In this document: piece by piece, positions 52,856 through 61,984 of the stretch
Layout of the letters: every line of letters begins with the position of its first letter
How positions within the stretch are numbered: position 1 is the stretch's first letter
Assembly (NCBI GenBank): GCA_963772555.1
Contig: CAVYXQ010000029.1
Location: forward strand, 62,001-126,000
DNA length: 64,000 nucleotides
Direction of reading: 5' to 3'
DNA from: Roseiarcus sp963772555
GTDB lineage: Bacteria; Pseudomonadota; Alphaproteobacteria; Rhizobiales; Beijerinckiaceae
Program-made: the position numbers and the translations under genes
Notes under the pieces: generated by a model
What the model was told of the DNA's origin: nothing
Seen by the model: only the letters and a program-made list of their open reading frames with translations
The model's database searches: none

Positions 52856-52889
52856 GTCAGGCCGTCAACGAGACGACCTGACGCTTTTT
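52856..52889 (+). terminator. Rho-independent terminator of the CUT2 transporter operon
   Basis: GTCAGGCCGTC - AACGA - GACGACCTGAC forms a stem with two 4-6 base blocks (GTCAGG/CCTGAC and CGTC/GACG) separated by one mismatch, followed by GCTTTTT. It begins 31 bases after the stop of the binding-protein gene, in the right place to end that operon. Confidence 0.8.
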
Positions 52890-52947
52890 ACGCCGAAATA
52901 AGCGCGGGCTGAAGCCGCGCCAGGAAAATGCTTTTGGGGGAGGGCCG

Positions 52948-54507
52948 ATGGACCATTTCGACGTCATTGTTGTCGGCGCGGGCTCGAGCGGCGGCGTCGT
53001 CGCGGCGCGTTTGTCCGAGAACCCCGCACGGAAAGTGCTCCTGCTTGAGGCCGGCCCGGATTTTCCTCAAGAGGAAACGATCCCGCCGCTGTTCACCTTC
53101 AGCGGCGAGCATCATTGGCGCGGCGCCGGGGGGATCCCTGAGTTTGACTGGGACTTCGTCAACACCGACGGCACCGGCACATTGCAGGGCCGCAGCCTGC
53201 GAACGCCGCGCGGCCGCCTCGTCGGCGGCACGTCGATGATCAACGCGACGATCGCCGCGCGCGGCGCGCCGTTCGACTTCGACCGCTGGGCCGCGATGGG
53301 GAATAAGGGCTGGGCATGGGCGGATGTGCTGCCGTTGTTCATCGCCATCGAAAACGACGTCAATTTCGGCAGCGAGCCAATCCATGGCCGCGATGGGCCG
53401 ATCGTCATCCAGCGCTACCGGCCGCAGAGCTGGGCGCCCGTCAACCGCGCCATGTATGACGCCTGTCTCGAGCTCGGCGTGCGAGAAGCGCCGGACCTCA
53501 ACGCGCTCGACGCCCATGCGGGCGTCGTGGGGCCGATGCCGCACAACCGTTACAAGGAGGTCCGGCTTGGCACGCTCGTCACCTACGTGAGGGCCGCCCG
53601 CTCCCGGCCAAATTTGACCATCCGCGCCGGCAGCCATGTCGATCGGATCCTTCTCGAGGGCGGCCGCGCCAGCGGCGTCATCTACCTCGACGCCGCGAAA
53701 GAGCGGCGGACCGCGTTGGCGGACGAGATCGTCATCAGCGCCGGCGTCTACAACAGCCCCGCCATCCTGCAGCGCTCCGGCATTGGCCCGGCCGAATGGC
53801 TGCGGCCGCTCGGGATCGACGTCGTCGCCGACCTTCCGGTTGGACGCAACCTGACCGACCATCCTGGCTTTCCGATGCTGTTCAGGGCGGAGGGGCTGGG
53901 CGTGACGACCGGGCGCTTCTTCGCCGCGAATGTGCGCGGGCCGGCCAACGCGGCGGGCGAACCGGAGTGGCAGACGCATCCGTTTCCGGTCGATGAGGAG
54001 GAGCATACAGCAGGCTTCTGGACATATCTTACGCGTCAGGAGCCGACAGGCGAAGTCCGCATCCAAAGCACGGATCCGACGCGCCCGCCGCTCATCGACC
54101 ATCGATACAACACAAGCCAGCGGGATCGGGACCGGTTCGCCGACGCCCGTTCGTTCGTCAAGGCCATGCTGGCGACACGGACCTTCCAGTCGCACGGCGC
54201 GGCGTCGATCGACGATCTGGACAAGCCGATCGCCGAGGCGCTGGCCGAGTCGATGGGCCCCGCCCATCATCAGGCAGGCTCGGTCAGGATGGGGCCGGCA
54301 GGGGACAAGAGCACGGTTGTCGGACCCGACCTCCGCGTCCACGGCTTCGACAACCTGCGGGTCGCCGACACCAGCATCTATCCCGACAACGTCATGCACA
54401 ACACGAACCTGACTGCCATCGTGGTCGGGGAAATGACGGCGCGCTTCATCGACAGGGCGCACCGCCTGAATTCGCTCCCCGGCGAACAAGACGGTATCGA
54501 TCGCTGA
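52948..54507 (+). CDS. GMC-family flavin-dependent alcohol/choline dehydrogenase
   Basis: The 519-residue protein shows the FAD motif VIVVGAGSSGGVVAARLSEN, GMC signature 1 region RTPRGRLVGGTSMINATIAA, signature 2 region EIVISAGVYNSPAILQRSGI (GPAEWL), and the catalytic His in MGPAHHQAGSVRMGPAGD with VMHNTNLTAIVVGEM at the C-terminus. It oxidises a primary alcohol or sugar hydroxyl with electrons passed to oxygen or a carrier. Its substrate is unknown, but its place just after the CUT2 operon suggests a sugar or sugar alcohol. GGGGGAGGG precedes the ATG. Confidence 0.92.
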   Translation: MDHFDVIVVGAGSSGGVVAARLSENPARKVLLLEAGPDFPQEETIPPLFTFSGEHHWRGAGGIPEFDWDFVNTDGTGTLQGRSLRTPRGRLVGGTSMINATIAARGAPFDFDRWAAMGNKGWAWADVLPLFIAIENDVNFGSEPIHGRDGPIVIQRYRPQSWAPVNRAMYDACLELGVREAPDLNALDAHAGVVGPMPHNRYKEVRLGTLVTYVRAARSRPNLTIRAGSHVDRILLEGGRASGVIYLDAAKERRTALADEIVISAGVYNSPAILQRSGIGPAEWLRPLGIDVVADLPVGRNLTDHPGFPMLFRAEGLGVTTGRFFAANVRGPANAAGEPEWQTHPFPVDEEEHTAGFWTYLTRQEPTGEVRIQSTDPTRPPLIDHRYNTSQRDRDRFADARSFVKAMLATRTFQSHGAASIDDLDKPIAEALAESMGPAHHQAGSVRMGPAGDKSTVVGPDLRVHGFDNLRVADTSIYPDNVMHNTNLTAIVVGEMTARFIDRAHRLNSLPGEQDGIDR

Positions 54508-54540
54508 TAGAGCGCCGGAGCTGAGCAGATTTCGGCCTGG

Positions 54541-54750
54541 TTCCCTGATAATCCCTGATAATCCCTGATAACTGAAAAAAGCGCTCCCGCCGCAGCCTGA
54601 GCGAGGCGCAAATCCACGGGATTTCAGTTTGTTCGGCGGATCTTCTCGTGCGGAACGCAAAGACGGAACAGGGAAATTGTTTTCCCTGTTCCGCCAATGA
54701 ACAGAGAATCGGGCGCGAAGCGAAAAACCCGCTTGCAAGCCACGCCGCAG
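54541..54750. repeat. Dispersed intergenic repeat, copy 2, with three tandem TCCCTGATAA units
   Basis: This 210-base element aligns with 24803-24999 over its length. It starts with three perfect 10-base tandem units TCCCTGATAA at 54542-54571; copy 1 has only one degenerate unit. It contains a perfect inverted repeat GGAACAGGGAAA / TTTCCCTGTTCC at 54665-54692 with a 4-base loop. The rest of 54508-54860 has no gene. The element lies between a GMC oxidoreductase gene and the 3' end of the convergent permease. Confidence 0.75.
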
Positions 54751-54860
54751 GAAGTTTCTTCAGCCGCCCCAACGACCCGGCGATCGATGGACCCGCGGGT
54801 CAAGCCCGCGGGCGACGAAATTGATGCTCCCGGGTCGAACCGGCTCTTAAGAAGTTCTGT

Positions 54861-55877
54861 TCAGGACGGAAGAGCCCTGTCTCTCTGGCGCTTGACGATC
54901 TGATCGAGGGCGACGGCGAGCACAATGACGGTGCCGGTCACGAAGGTGCTCCAGGTCGCGTCGATGCCGAAAAAGATGATGCCGCTGCTGATCACCTGAA
55001 TGATCAGCATGCCGACGACGGCGCCGATGACCGTGCCCCAACCGCCGGAAAGGGGCGTCCCGCCGATGATGACCGCGGCGATGACGATCAGCGCGAAGTC
55101 GGCCCCCTCCTGGGGATCGATGGCGCCGCGGAAGCCGACATACATCGCTCCCGAAAGCCCGCAGATGGCGCCCATGAGGACGAGCGTCTGCAGGCGCACG
55201 AGCGCGATGGGAATGCCGGCGAAGCGAGCCGCTTCGGGACTGCTGCCGACCGCCTGGACACGATAGCCGAACCGCGTGCGGTGAAGCACGATATGCAGCA
55301 CAACCGCCAACGCGACGAAGACTACGCCGACGACGGGGACGATGCGAAACACCTTCATCGAGGCGAAGCTGAAGAAGCTGCTCGACTGATCGGTCGGAAA
55401 AACGGCTCGACCTTGATTGGCGACCAGCGACAGACCCTCGAACATCGAATATGTGCCGAGCGTGACGATGATCGAAGGGAGCCGCAGGCCGATCGCGAGC
55501 ACGCCGTTGACGAGGCCCAGAAGAGCGCCGAAGCCGACGCCACAAAGAGCGGCAAGCCAGGGATTGACGCCCCCCACCATCAGCAACGCGGCGATAACGG
55601 CGGAAAAATTGAACATCCATCCGACCGAGAGATCGATCTCGCGGATCGCCAGCAGAAACACCATGCCGAGCGACAGCATGCCCTGGAACGTGGTGTTGCC
55701 GAGAATCGTCAACAAATTGATCGGATTGAGGAAGCGCGGCCGCGCGATGCCGATCACGACGATCATGACCAGCAACGCGACGATGACCCCGATCTCCTCG
55801 GGGGCCCGAAACGACCGCCGGCGGAAAGCCGGGGCTTTCGAAGCCTCCGGTTCCGGCGTCGATGGGCGGTCCATCAT
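54861..55877 (-). CDS. Sugar ABC transporter permease (CUT2 type), apparently orphan
   Basis: The 338-residue RbsC-like permease shows MLSLGMVFLLAIREIDLSVG, RLPSIIVTLGTYSMFEGLSL, YRVQAVGSSPEAARFAGIPI and LIVIAAVIIGGTPLSGGWGT with about nine membrane segments. It ends the minus-strand run ATPase remnant - mutarotase - SDR - permease. Its own ATPase gene survives only as a truncated remnant at 57089-57430 and no binding protein lies nearby, so it may be non-functional or may borrow the ATPase encoded at 48215. It starts one base after the SDR stop. Confidence 0.88.
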   Translation of the reverse strand: MMDRPSTPEPEASKAPAFRRRSFRAPEEIGVIVALLVMIVVIGIARPRFLNPINLLTILGNTTFQGMLSLGMVFLLAIREIDLSVGWMFNFSAVIAALLMVGGVNPWLAALCGVGFGALLGLVNGVLAIGLRLPSIIVTLGTYSMFEGLSLVANQGRAVFPTDQSSSFFSFASMKVFRIVPVVGVVFVALAVVLHIVLHRTRFGYRVQAVGSSPEAARFAGIPIALVRLQTLVLMGAICGLSGAMYVGFRGAIDPQEGADFALIVIAAVIIGGTPLSGGWGTVIGAVVGMLIIQVISSGIIFFGIDATWSTFVTGTVIVLAVALDQIVKRQRDRALPS

Positions 55878-55878
55878 T

Positions 55879-56700
55879 CTATTTCTGCCAAGGCAGCGAT
55901 TCCGATGCGGCGCCCCAACTGGGGATCGGAGCCTGCAACCCGTCTTTGATCCACAAAAACTGACCGTTGACCGAGGCGGCGGCGTCGCCCATCAAATGGA
56001 TGATCAGATCCGCCGCTTTTTCTGGATCGTCTCCTCCCGTCTTTTCGACCCAATCAGCCCAATTGAGGAATGGTTCTCCGCGCGCCCCGACCTGCTTCGC
56101 CTTTGCCCGGATGTCGGCCCACATCTCCGTCTTGACGTCCCCGGGATGGATGACGTTCGCGGTGACCCCGCTGCCCTCGACTTCTGCGGCCAGATGCCGG
56201 GTGAAGTGGTTGAGCGCGGCCTTGCTCGTCCCGTAGGCGCTGTGGAGCGGCCCTGGAGGGTGCAAGGCGTTGGCTGAGGTCACGTTGACGATCCGTCCCC
56301 AGCCCTGGTCGATCATTCCGCCGACAAAGGCCCGGCAGGTCAGATAATGGCTGACCATGTTGATCATCAAGGTTTCAATCCATTCCTGCGGATCGCTGTC
56401 CCTGATGCGTTGGATCGGGCCGAACGTTCCGGCCGCATTGACCAAAATCGACGGGACGCCGGCGCGGCTCGCGCCTGCGACGATGGCCTCGAGCGAGCGC
56501 TGATCGCTCAAGTCCGCCGGCACGACCTCGGCGCGGCCGCCCTTCTCGGTGATCTGCCGCGCCGTCCCTTCAAGGGTGGACGCGCTGCGGGCGATCAGCA
56601 CCAAAGTCGCGCCGTGGCGGGCGAGCCGAAACGCGATGCGTTGGCCGAGGCCGCGGCTCGCGCCGGTGACCACGGCGACCTTGCCCGCGAGGTCCGTCAT
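55879..56700 (-). CDS. SDR family oxidoreductase
   Basis: The 273-residue classical SDR shows VAVVTGASRGLGQRIAFRLA, SILVNAAGTFGPIQRIRD, the catalytic Ser in VNVTSANALHPPGP and YxxxK in HSAYGTSKAALNHFTRHLAA. It carries a longer C-terminal region (MWADIRAKAKQVGARGEPFL, WVEKTGGDDPEKAADLI) than typical FabG proteins. The ATG overlaps the mutarotase stop by four bases and the permease follows one base after its stop, so the three genes are one translational unit. A sugar or sugar-acid oxidation role is likely. Confidence 0.9.
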   Translation of the reverse strand: MTDLAGKVAVVTGASRGLGQRIAFRLARHGATLVLIARSASTLEGTARQITEKGGRAEVVPADLSDQRSLEAIVAGASRAGVPSILVNAAGTFGPIQRIRDSDPQEWIETLMINMVSHYLTCRAFVGGMIDQGWGRIVNVTSANALHPPGPLHSAYGTSKAALNHFTRHLAAEVEGSGVTANVIHPGDVKTEMWADIRAKAKQVGARGEPFLNWADWVEKTGGDDPEKAADLIIHLMGDAAASVNGQFLWIKDGLQAPIPSWGAASESLPWQK

Positions 56701-57029
56701 CGGGCCGCGCCGGCTTTGGTCTCGAGGTGGAAAATCTCTCGCAGGGAGGTCGAGTCGACGATCCCATCGTCGCGAAAGAACATCAGCGGGTTCATCGCCT
56801 CCTCAGACCATTTGTCGTGGATCTTGGTGCGCCAGAGCTTGTCCCAGGCGCCTTCGTCCACGATTTCCGAGTAGAGAAACAGCACCGGATCGTTCTCGAA
56901 GATCGTCATCGACGCGATGCCGCTCCTTTCAATCTCGGCGACCAATTCCGGCCAGACGTTGTCGTGGAAGCGCTTGTATTCCGGCAGTTTCCCGGGCTGT
57001 AGGCGCATCGTGAAGGCTCGACGTATCAT
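56697..57029 (-). CDS. rhaM: L-rhamnose mutarotase family protein
   Basis: The 110-residue protein starts MIRRAFTMRLQPGKLPEYKR and shows the family active-site pattern FHDNVWPELVAEIERSGI with the catalytic His, MTIFENDPVLFLYSEIVDEG and DKWSEEAMNPLMFFRDDG. L-rhamnose mutarotase interconverts the alpha and beta anomers of L-rhamnose in the cytoplasm; related members act on L-fucose. It supports a deoxyhexose as the substrate of the island. It is followed by the SDR (ATGA overlap) and preceded by the ATPase remnant. Confidence 0.88.
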   Translation of the reverse strand: MIRRAFTMRLQPGKLPEYKRFHDNVWPELVAEIERSGIASMTIFENDPVLFLYSEIVDEGAWDKLWRTKIHDKWSEEAMNPLMFFRDDGIVDSTSLREIFHLETKAGAAR

Positions 57030-57088
57030 AAGTTTCCCTCCTCATTGCGGGTTTCGTGGTGCAAGATTTCGACGCGTTTCTCCACTTC

Positions 57089-57430
57089 TCATGCATGCGC
57101 CGTCTGCGGCATCTCGCCGGTGTTGACCGCGTGCAGCAAAGCGCGTCCGTCGATCTCGCTCCCCTTGATCTCGCCGGCGATGGCGCCGCGATAAAGAACG
57201 ACGATTTCGATGGCAGAGGCCGATCAATTCCGGCAGTTCGGTCGAGCTGAACAGAACGATGCGCCCGTCGGCCAAAATCCGGCGGATTTCACGCTTGGCC
57301 CCGACGTCGACGCCGCGCGTCGGATCGTCGAGCAGAATGACCCTCGGCGCAACCTCCAGCCATTTGCCGAATTTGGACATGATGTTGGGTTCGGCGGCGC
57401 CGCCAAAATTTCTATCACCGCCGCCGCCCT
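57089..57430 (-). pseudogene. Remnant of a CUT2 sugar ABC transporter ATPase (C-terminal domain only)
   Basis: The remnant reads KFGKWLEVAPRVILLDDPTR, GVDVGAKREIRRILADGRIV, LFSSTELPELIGLCHR, then shifts frame near 57205-57207 and continues IVVLYRGAIAGEIKGSEIDG, RALLHAVNTGEMPQTAHA to a stop at 57089. An intact ATPase has about 400 more residues upstream, including both Walker A motifs, and these are absent. A few residues between RRIL and ADGR also look deleted. It lies upstream of the mutarotase, SDR and permease on the same strand and explains why that permease has no partner. Confidence 0.8.
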
Positions 57431-57541
57431 TCCGGCAATGCGGCAAGCTTCCTCCTCGCCACTTGATTGGCGCGCTGGTTCGGCGCGGTACGCGTGACGG
57501 GTCGACAGGACAGCTTCCTTGCTTGCCCGGATTTGTCGCTC

Positions 57542-59039
57542 TCAGCGTTCCAGGGCCTTCATGAGCTCTTTGGTGCGCGCGTAGAGCTCACGGAACAGAC
57601 CGTAGCGGCGGCGGTAGAGGTCGGCGTTCGCCGCTTTGGGCTCGATCCGCGATGCCGGGGGATTCCAGCTCTTGATCGCCTCCCTCGAGACGTCGCCAAC
57701 CGCGAGCGCTGCGAGAAAAGCATCGCCATAAGCAGCGCCAATGCTGACTTTGCGCTGGACTTGCGCGCGCCCGGACACGTCGGAGGTCGCCTGCGTCCAA
57801 ACTCGATTGCGCAGTCCGCCGCCCACAGCCTGGATGGTCCCCAATCGCGCGCCCGCCTCTGCATAGGTTTCGAAGATATGATTGGTCGCGAAGGCGATCC
57901 CTTCGATCAAAGCGCGGTAGACATCGCCGCGCGTGCTGGCAAGCGTGAGCCCGAGGACGGCTCCCTTCGCTTGCGGATCATGGATCGGCGTGCGCTCTCC
58001 GGAGAAATACGGCAGGACCACAAGGCCGTTGGCGCCGGGCGGCGAGGCCTCGGCTTCCGCCGCGAGCGCCGCCATCGCGGACTGCGAATCAAGCTCGCGG
58101 GCAAATCCGTCGGCGAACCACCGGGTCAAGGCCCCGCTGGTCGCCAGCCCCGCCATACAGGCTTGCTGGCCGCGGAACAGCCACGGCGCATGCCAGAGGC
58201 GTTCATCGTTCAAGCGCTGTTCGGCAATGAGGATGGTGAAAACCGTCGAACCGTACATCAACATCATGTCGCCGACGTCGAGAACGCCGACGCTGATCGC
58301 TTCGGCCGCGGCGTCGATCGTGCCGACGATGACCGGCGTCCCGGGCAGAAGGCCGGTCTGCTCGGCGGCGCGCGCGGTGACGCCGCCCGCAACTTCGGTC
58401 GTCCAGGCCAGTTCCGGGAGCCGATTCAGTTCGGTGACGTCGGGCGCCAGAGCGTCTGTCCAGGTCTGCTCGTCGATCAGATAGAGCGGACTGGCGTTGG
58501 CCGCGGTGTAATGATCCGTGACGAAACGGCCGGTCAGGCGGTGAACCAGGAACGAGGTCGAATTGAGGAACTTGTGCGCGCGGGCGTAGATGTCCGGCCG
58601 GTTGTGCTTGAGCCACAGAATCTTCGGGCCGACGGATTGCGAGGTCAAAGCGTTGCCGCAGCGAGCGAAGATCGTCTCCGGGCCGATTGAAACGTTCAGC
58701 TCTTCGATTTCACGCGCCGCCCGAGTATCGACGCCATAGAGCACGGCGTTCATGAGCGGCGCGCCGTCCGAGTCGACCGGCAACATGCAGGGACCGATCG
58801 CGCTCGTCCCGACTGCCTTGATTTCTGACGGAGCCAGACCGCTTTCGGCGATCAGCTTGCGAGCAAGCCAGACGAAATCCGCCCACCAGTCCTCCTCGGC
58901 GCGGTGTTCCGCCCAGCCTGCCTGAGGCACGATGAGCCCATGCGGCCTCGCCGCGCTGGCCAGCACTGTCCCTTGACCGTCGACAAGAACCCCTTTTGAA
59001 CTCGTAGGTGCCGATGTCCACACCGAGATAGGCGCTCAT
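57542..59039 (-). CDS. FGGY-family carbohydrate kinase (frameshift at codon 15)
   Basis: From ATG 59039 the frame gives MSAYLGVDIGTYEFK, the phosphate-1 motif, then leaves the conserved frame. The other frame continues GVLVDGQGTVLASAARPHGL. Removing one base from the AAAA run at 58994-58997 unites them. The rest of the protein has the FGGY pattern: WAEHRAEEDWWADFVWLARK, AVGTSAIGPCMLPVDSDG, the catalytic Asp in GTIDAAAEAISVGVLDVGDM, PYFSGERTPIHDPQAKG and IQAVGGGLRNRVW. It would phosphorylate a sugar or sugar acid with ATP. It overlaps the M42 gene by four bases (ATGA). Confidence 0.85.
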
Positions 59040-60166
59040 CGTTCGTAATCGTCGCGATCCAGGCTGAAGCCGGCCTTGATGCGGGGGATCGCTGCGACGA
59101 GGAGGCTCGCCAGCCCGTCAAGATCGGCGAGATCGCACATCTCGAGCGAGGAATGGGTGTAGCGGCAGGGAAAGCCGAGATCGATCGCGGCGATCCCCTG
59201 ATGAGCGAGCTGGACATAAGACGAGTCGGTCAGCACGCCGACCTGCGCGCTTCGCTGCAGGGTCAGCCGCTCGCTGCGGGCCGACTCTTGCAGAAGCGCC
59301 ACCAGTGCCGGGTGGGGGATCGTGCCGTTGAGCGTGCCGCGCCCATGGAAGCTGTAAAGGCTCATCGCGGGTCCGAGTCCCAGCCCAACGTCGCCGCGCG
59401 CCTGCATGTCCGGGGTATCGGTCGCCAGCATCAGGTCGAGCTGTATGGCGATGTCGGGCGCGAGCGCCTGGGCCGCGACGACCGCGCCCCGCAGGTTGAA
59501 CTCCTCCTGGGTCGAGAAGACGAAATGGACCGTCGGCCTGTCAGGCACGGCAAGCAAATGGCGCGCCGTCTCGACAATGACCGCGCAGCCGGCGCGATCG
59601 TCAACCGAGGTTCCCGCGATTCGTCCGCCCGCCAGAGCAATCGATTTCGGCGCGTAGACGACGGGCGAGCCAATGTCGATCCCGGCGGCCAGCGCGTCGT
59701 CATCGCGCGAAAAGCCGGCGTCGACGCTGATGTCCCGATAGGGGACGACGCGATATTTCTCGTCGGGCTCGGTGGCGTGGTGGCTCTTGTTCGCGATGAC
59801 GGCGCGAACGTCGCGTCCTTCGCCGATACAGATCAGAACCTCCTGAGAAGCCAGCGCGCGCTCCGGGACGCCGCCCAGTCGTTCAAGGCGAAGAAGGCCG
59901 TTCGGCTCGATCTTGCGAACGATGAAGCCGAGTTGATCCATATGCGCGAAAAGCATCACCGAGGGCCGGTCCGACTCTCCGGGCGCCGTCGCCATCAGAT
60001 TGCCGAGCCTGTCGGTCCTTGTCACGAGCCCCAGCGCCTGCATTTCAGACGCGAGACGGCGCCTGACGCGGCCCTCGTGGCCGCTGAGGCCCGGAATTGT
60101 CATGAGCGCAGAGACGAGCGCCGCGAGGCGTTCGCGCAATGGCGAGGCGGCGGACACAGGCGTCAC
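59036..60166 (-). CDS. M42 family metallopeptidase (SgcX/FrvX-like)
   Basis: The 376-residue protein has the M42 di-zinc ligands in order: His-x-Asp in MLFAHMDQLGFIVRKIEP, Asp in AGTSVDDRAGCAVIVE, the Glu pair in FVFSTQEEFNLRGAVVAAQA, Asp in LMLATDTPDMQ and His in PCRYTHSSLEM. Such proteins are aminopeptidases, deblocking enzymes or putative glycosidases; E. coli SgcX belongs here. The GTG at 60166 overlaps the BtpA stop by four bases (GTGA). It lies between a BtpA/SgcQ protein and a carbohydrate kinase, as in sgc-type sugar clusters. Confidence 0.9.
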   Translation of the reverse strand: MTPVSAASPLRERLAALVSALMTIPGLSGHEGRVRRRLASEMQALGLVTRTDRLGNLMATAPGESDRPSVMLFAHMDQLGFIVRKIEPNGLLRLERLGGVPERALASQEVLICIGEGRDVRAVIANKSHHATEPDEKYRVVPYRDISVDAGFSRDDDALAAGIDIGSPVVYAPKSIALAGGRIAGTSVDDRAGCAVIVETARHLLAVPDRPTVHFVFSTQEEFNLRGAVVAAQALAPDIAIQLDLMLATDTPDMQARGDVGLGLGPAMSLYSFHGRGTLNGTIPHPALVALLQESARSERLTLQRSAQVGVLTDSSYVQLAHQGIAAIDLGFPCRYTHSSLEMCDLADLDGLASLLVAAIPRIKAGFSLDRDDYER

Positions 60167-60975
60167 CTTTCTCGCGCAGCGCGCGCGAGCCGCATGAATT
60201 CGTTCGCTCGCTCCGGATCGACCGGCTTCCAGGTGTCGCCATCGACCTTCAGCGCCGATCCGACGATGCAACCATCGGCAACGGCGAGGATGTCACGAAC
60301 CGTCGCGTGCTTGACCCCGGTGTTGGCGAGCACGGGCGTTTCCGGCAATGCACGCTTGGTCTCTTCGAGATCCTCGATTCGCGCCGCTTCGCCGGTGATC
60401 GCGCCGGAGACTAGGATCGCATCCGGAATCGATGAGAAGACCGCGCTGCGCGCCCGGTCAGCGACGCTGCGACGGTCGAGCGAATAGGCGAACTCGGCCG
60501 AGACGTTATAAAGGAGCGCAAGATCGCCGCGATCGAGCCGCTTGCGATAGCGAACCGCCGCGCCTGCATCAGGCGTCCACGCGCCCATATCCGAGGCATA
60601 CGAGCCGGTGAAGATTTCGCGGACGAATGACGCGCCCGTCGCCGCGGCGACCGCGAGAGTCGACATCGGATCCCAAAGGACGTTGACGCCGAAAGGCGTC
60701 TGGATCTCGGCGCGCAGCCTGCCGACGACATAGGCCATTGTCGAAGACGAAGCGACGTCGGCCTTGAGCTCGTAGGGACGATCGTTCTCATTGCCGAACA
60801 TAACGGCGTCGAACCCCGCCGCCTGGAGCGCCGTCAGGTCCTTCCGGGCGCTGGCGACGATGCCCTCGACGCCGGCATGGGAATCGAAGAGAGGCGCGCC
60901 TGGCGATGGCCCGAGATGGACCATGGCGATCACGGGCTTCATCTTGCCGAAGACCCGGCTGTAGTTAGCTGTCAC
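60163..60975 (-). CDS. BtpA/SgcQ family protein
   Basis: The 270-residue BtpA family TIM-barrel protein shows MVHLGPSPGAPLFDSHAGVE, AGFDAVMFGNENDRPYELKA, FGVNVLWDPMSTLAVAAATG, ASFVREIFTGSYASDMGAWT and PVLANTGVKHATVRDILAVA. The family includes cyanobacterial BtpA (photosystem I biogenesis) and E. coli SgcQ, located in a sugar cluster. Here the sugar context applies, and it may be a phosphosugar isomerase or aldolase-like enzyme. It starts at a GTG (60975), 21 bases after the permease stop. Confidence 0.9.
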   Translation of the reverse strand: MTANYSRVFGKMKPVIAMVHLGPSPGAPLFDSHAGVEGIVASARKDLTALQAAGFDAVMFGNENDRPYELKADVASSSTMAYVVGRLRAEIQTPFGVNVLWDPMSTLAVAAATGASFVREIFTGSYASDMGAWTPDAGAAVRYRKRLDRGDLALLYNVSAEFAYSLDRRSVADRARSAVFSSIPDAILVSGAITGEAARIEDLEETKRALPETPVLANTGVKHATVRDILAVADGCIVGSALKVDGDTWKPVDPERANEFMRLARAARER

Positions 60976-60996
60976 GTCAGCGCGCTCCTGAACAAG

Positions 60997-61935
60997 TCAC
61001 TTGCCGGAGCCCGCCGTCAGGCCCATCACGATGTAGCGCTCGAGGAAGATGCCGATCAGGAGGAGCGGGGTGATCGCGGCGGCGGAAAGAGCCGCCATGG
61101 TCCACCAGTTGATCCCTTGCGATCCGGTCTGGCTCGCCACCATCACGGGCAGCGTCTGCGCGTCGAAGCCGGTCAGAAGCGAAGCGAAGAAATACTCGTT
61201 CCAGCACAGGACCAGCGACAGGATGAAGGCGGCGACCATGCCAGGGAGCGCCATCGGCAGCACGATCCGGAAGAAGGCTCCCCAGATCGAGCAGCCGTCG
61301 ACGAGCGCGGCCTGCTCCATTTCCGGCGGGATGGTGTCGAACTGGTCGCGCATCACCCAGATGACGATCGGCAGCACCATCAGGGTGTAGATCAGCGAGA
61401 GGCCGAGCCTCGTGTCGAGTAGCGCGAGCTCCTTGTAGAGGACGAGGAAAGGCAGGGCCAGGACCACCGGCGGCAGGATCAACTGCGACAGGAAGAAGAA
61501 TGACAGATCCTTGTTGCGCCAGCGGCCGAACCTCAAGTCGAAGCGGCTCAGACCGTAGGCGGCGAGCGCGCCGATCACCACCGCCAGCGCCGAGGCGCCG
61601 ATCGAACAGATGACGCTGTTGACGAACTTCTTGAGGAACTCGTCACGCACGTCCGAGGTCGTAAAGATCGTGTCGGGAGACAGGCCGAGCGACTGCCATC
61701 CCTTCCATTTTGGCACGAAGTCGACCCAGGGGATGAGGTGACCCTGAGTGACGTCCTTGCCCAATTTGAACGAGGTGGAAAACGTCCAGTAGAGCGGAAA
61801 GAGCGCAATGAGCGTCCAGATCAGGAGGGCGCCGTAGATGAGAAAGCGCCGGCCGGCGCTGACGATACGGCGCGCCGCCGAAGCGCCGCCCTCGCGGTCT
61901 TCGAGCGCATCGCTGACGGCGGCTTCGGAAGTCAC
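60997..61935 (-). CDS. Sugar ABC transporter permease, MalG-type (CUT1)
   Basis: The 312-residue MalG-like permease has six transmembrane segments, the first being RFLIYGALLIWTLIALFPLY. The EAA loop, the contact site for the ATPase, is visible as EMEQAALVDGCSIWGAFFRI with VLPMALPG. Other landmarks are LPPVVLALPFLVLYKELALL and SLVLCWNEYFFASLLTGFDA. It lies downstream of the MalF-type gene and upstream of BtpA, M42 hydrolase and kinase genes. No ATPase gene is within the window for this system. Confidence 0.92.
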   Translation of the reverse strand: MTSEAAVSDALEDREGGASAARRIVSAGRRFLIYGALLIWTLIALFPLYWTFSTSFKLGKDVTQGHLIPWVDFVPKWKGWQSLGLSPDTIFTTSDVRDEFLKKFVNSVICSIGASALAVVIGALAAYGLSRFDLRFGRWRNKDLSFFFLSQLILPPVVLALPFLVLYKELALLDTRLGLSLIYTLMVLPIVIWVMRDQFDTIPPEMEQAALVDGCSIWGAFFRIVLPMALPGMVAAFILSLVLCWNEYFFASLLTGFDAQTLPVMVASQTGSQGINWWTMAALSAAAITPLLLIGIFLERYIVMGLTAGSGK

Positions 61936-61984
61936 CTCGCTCGCTCCCTGTTGGTGGGTCGGGCCGAAGGCGTCGCCGCGCTCC

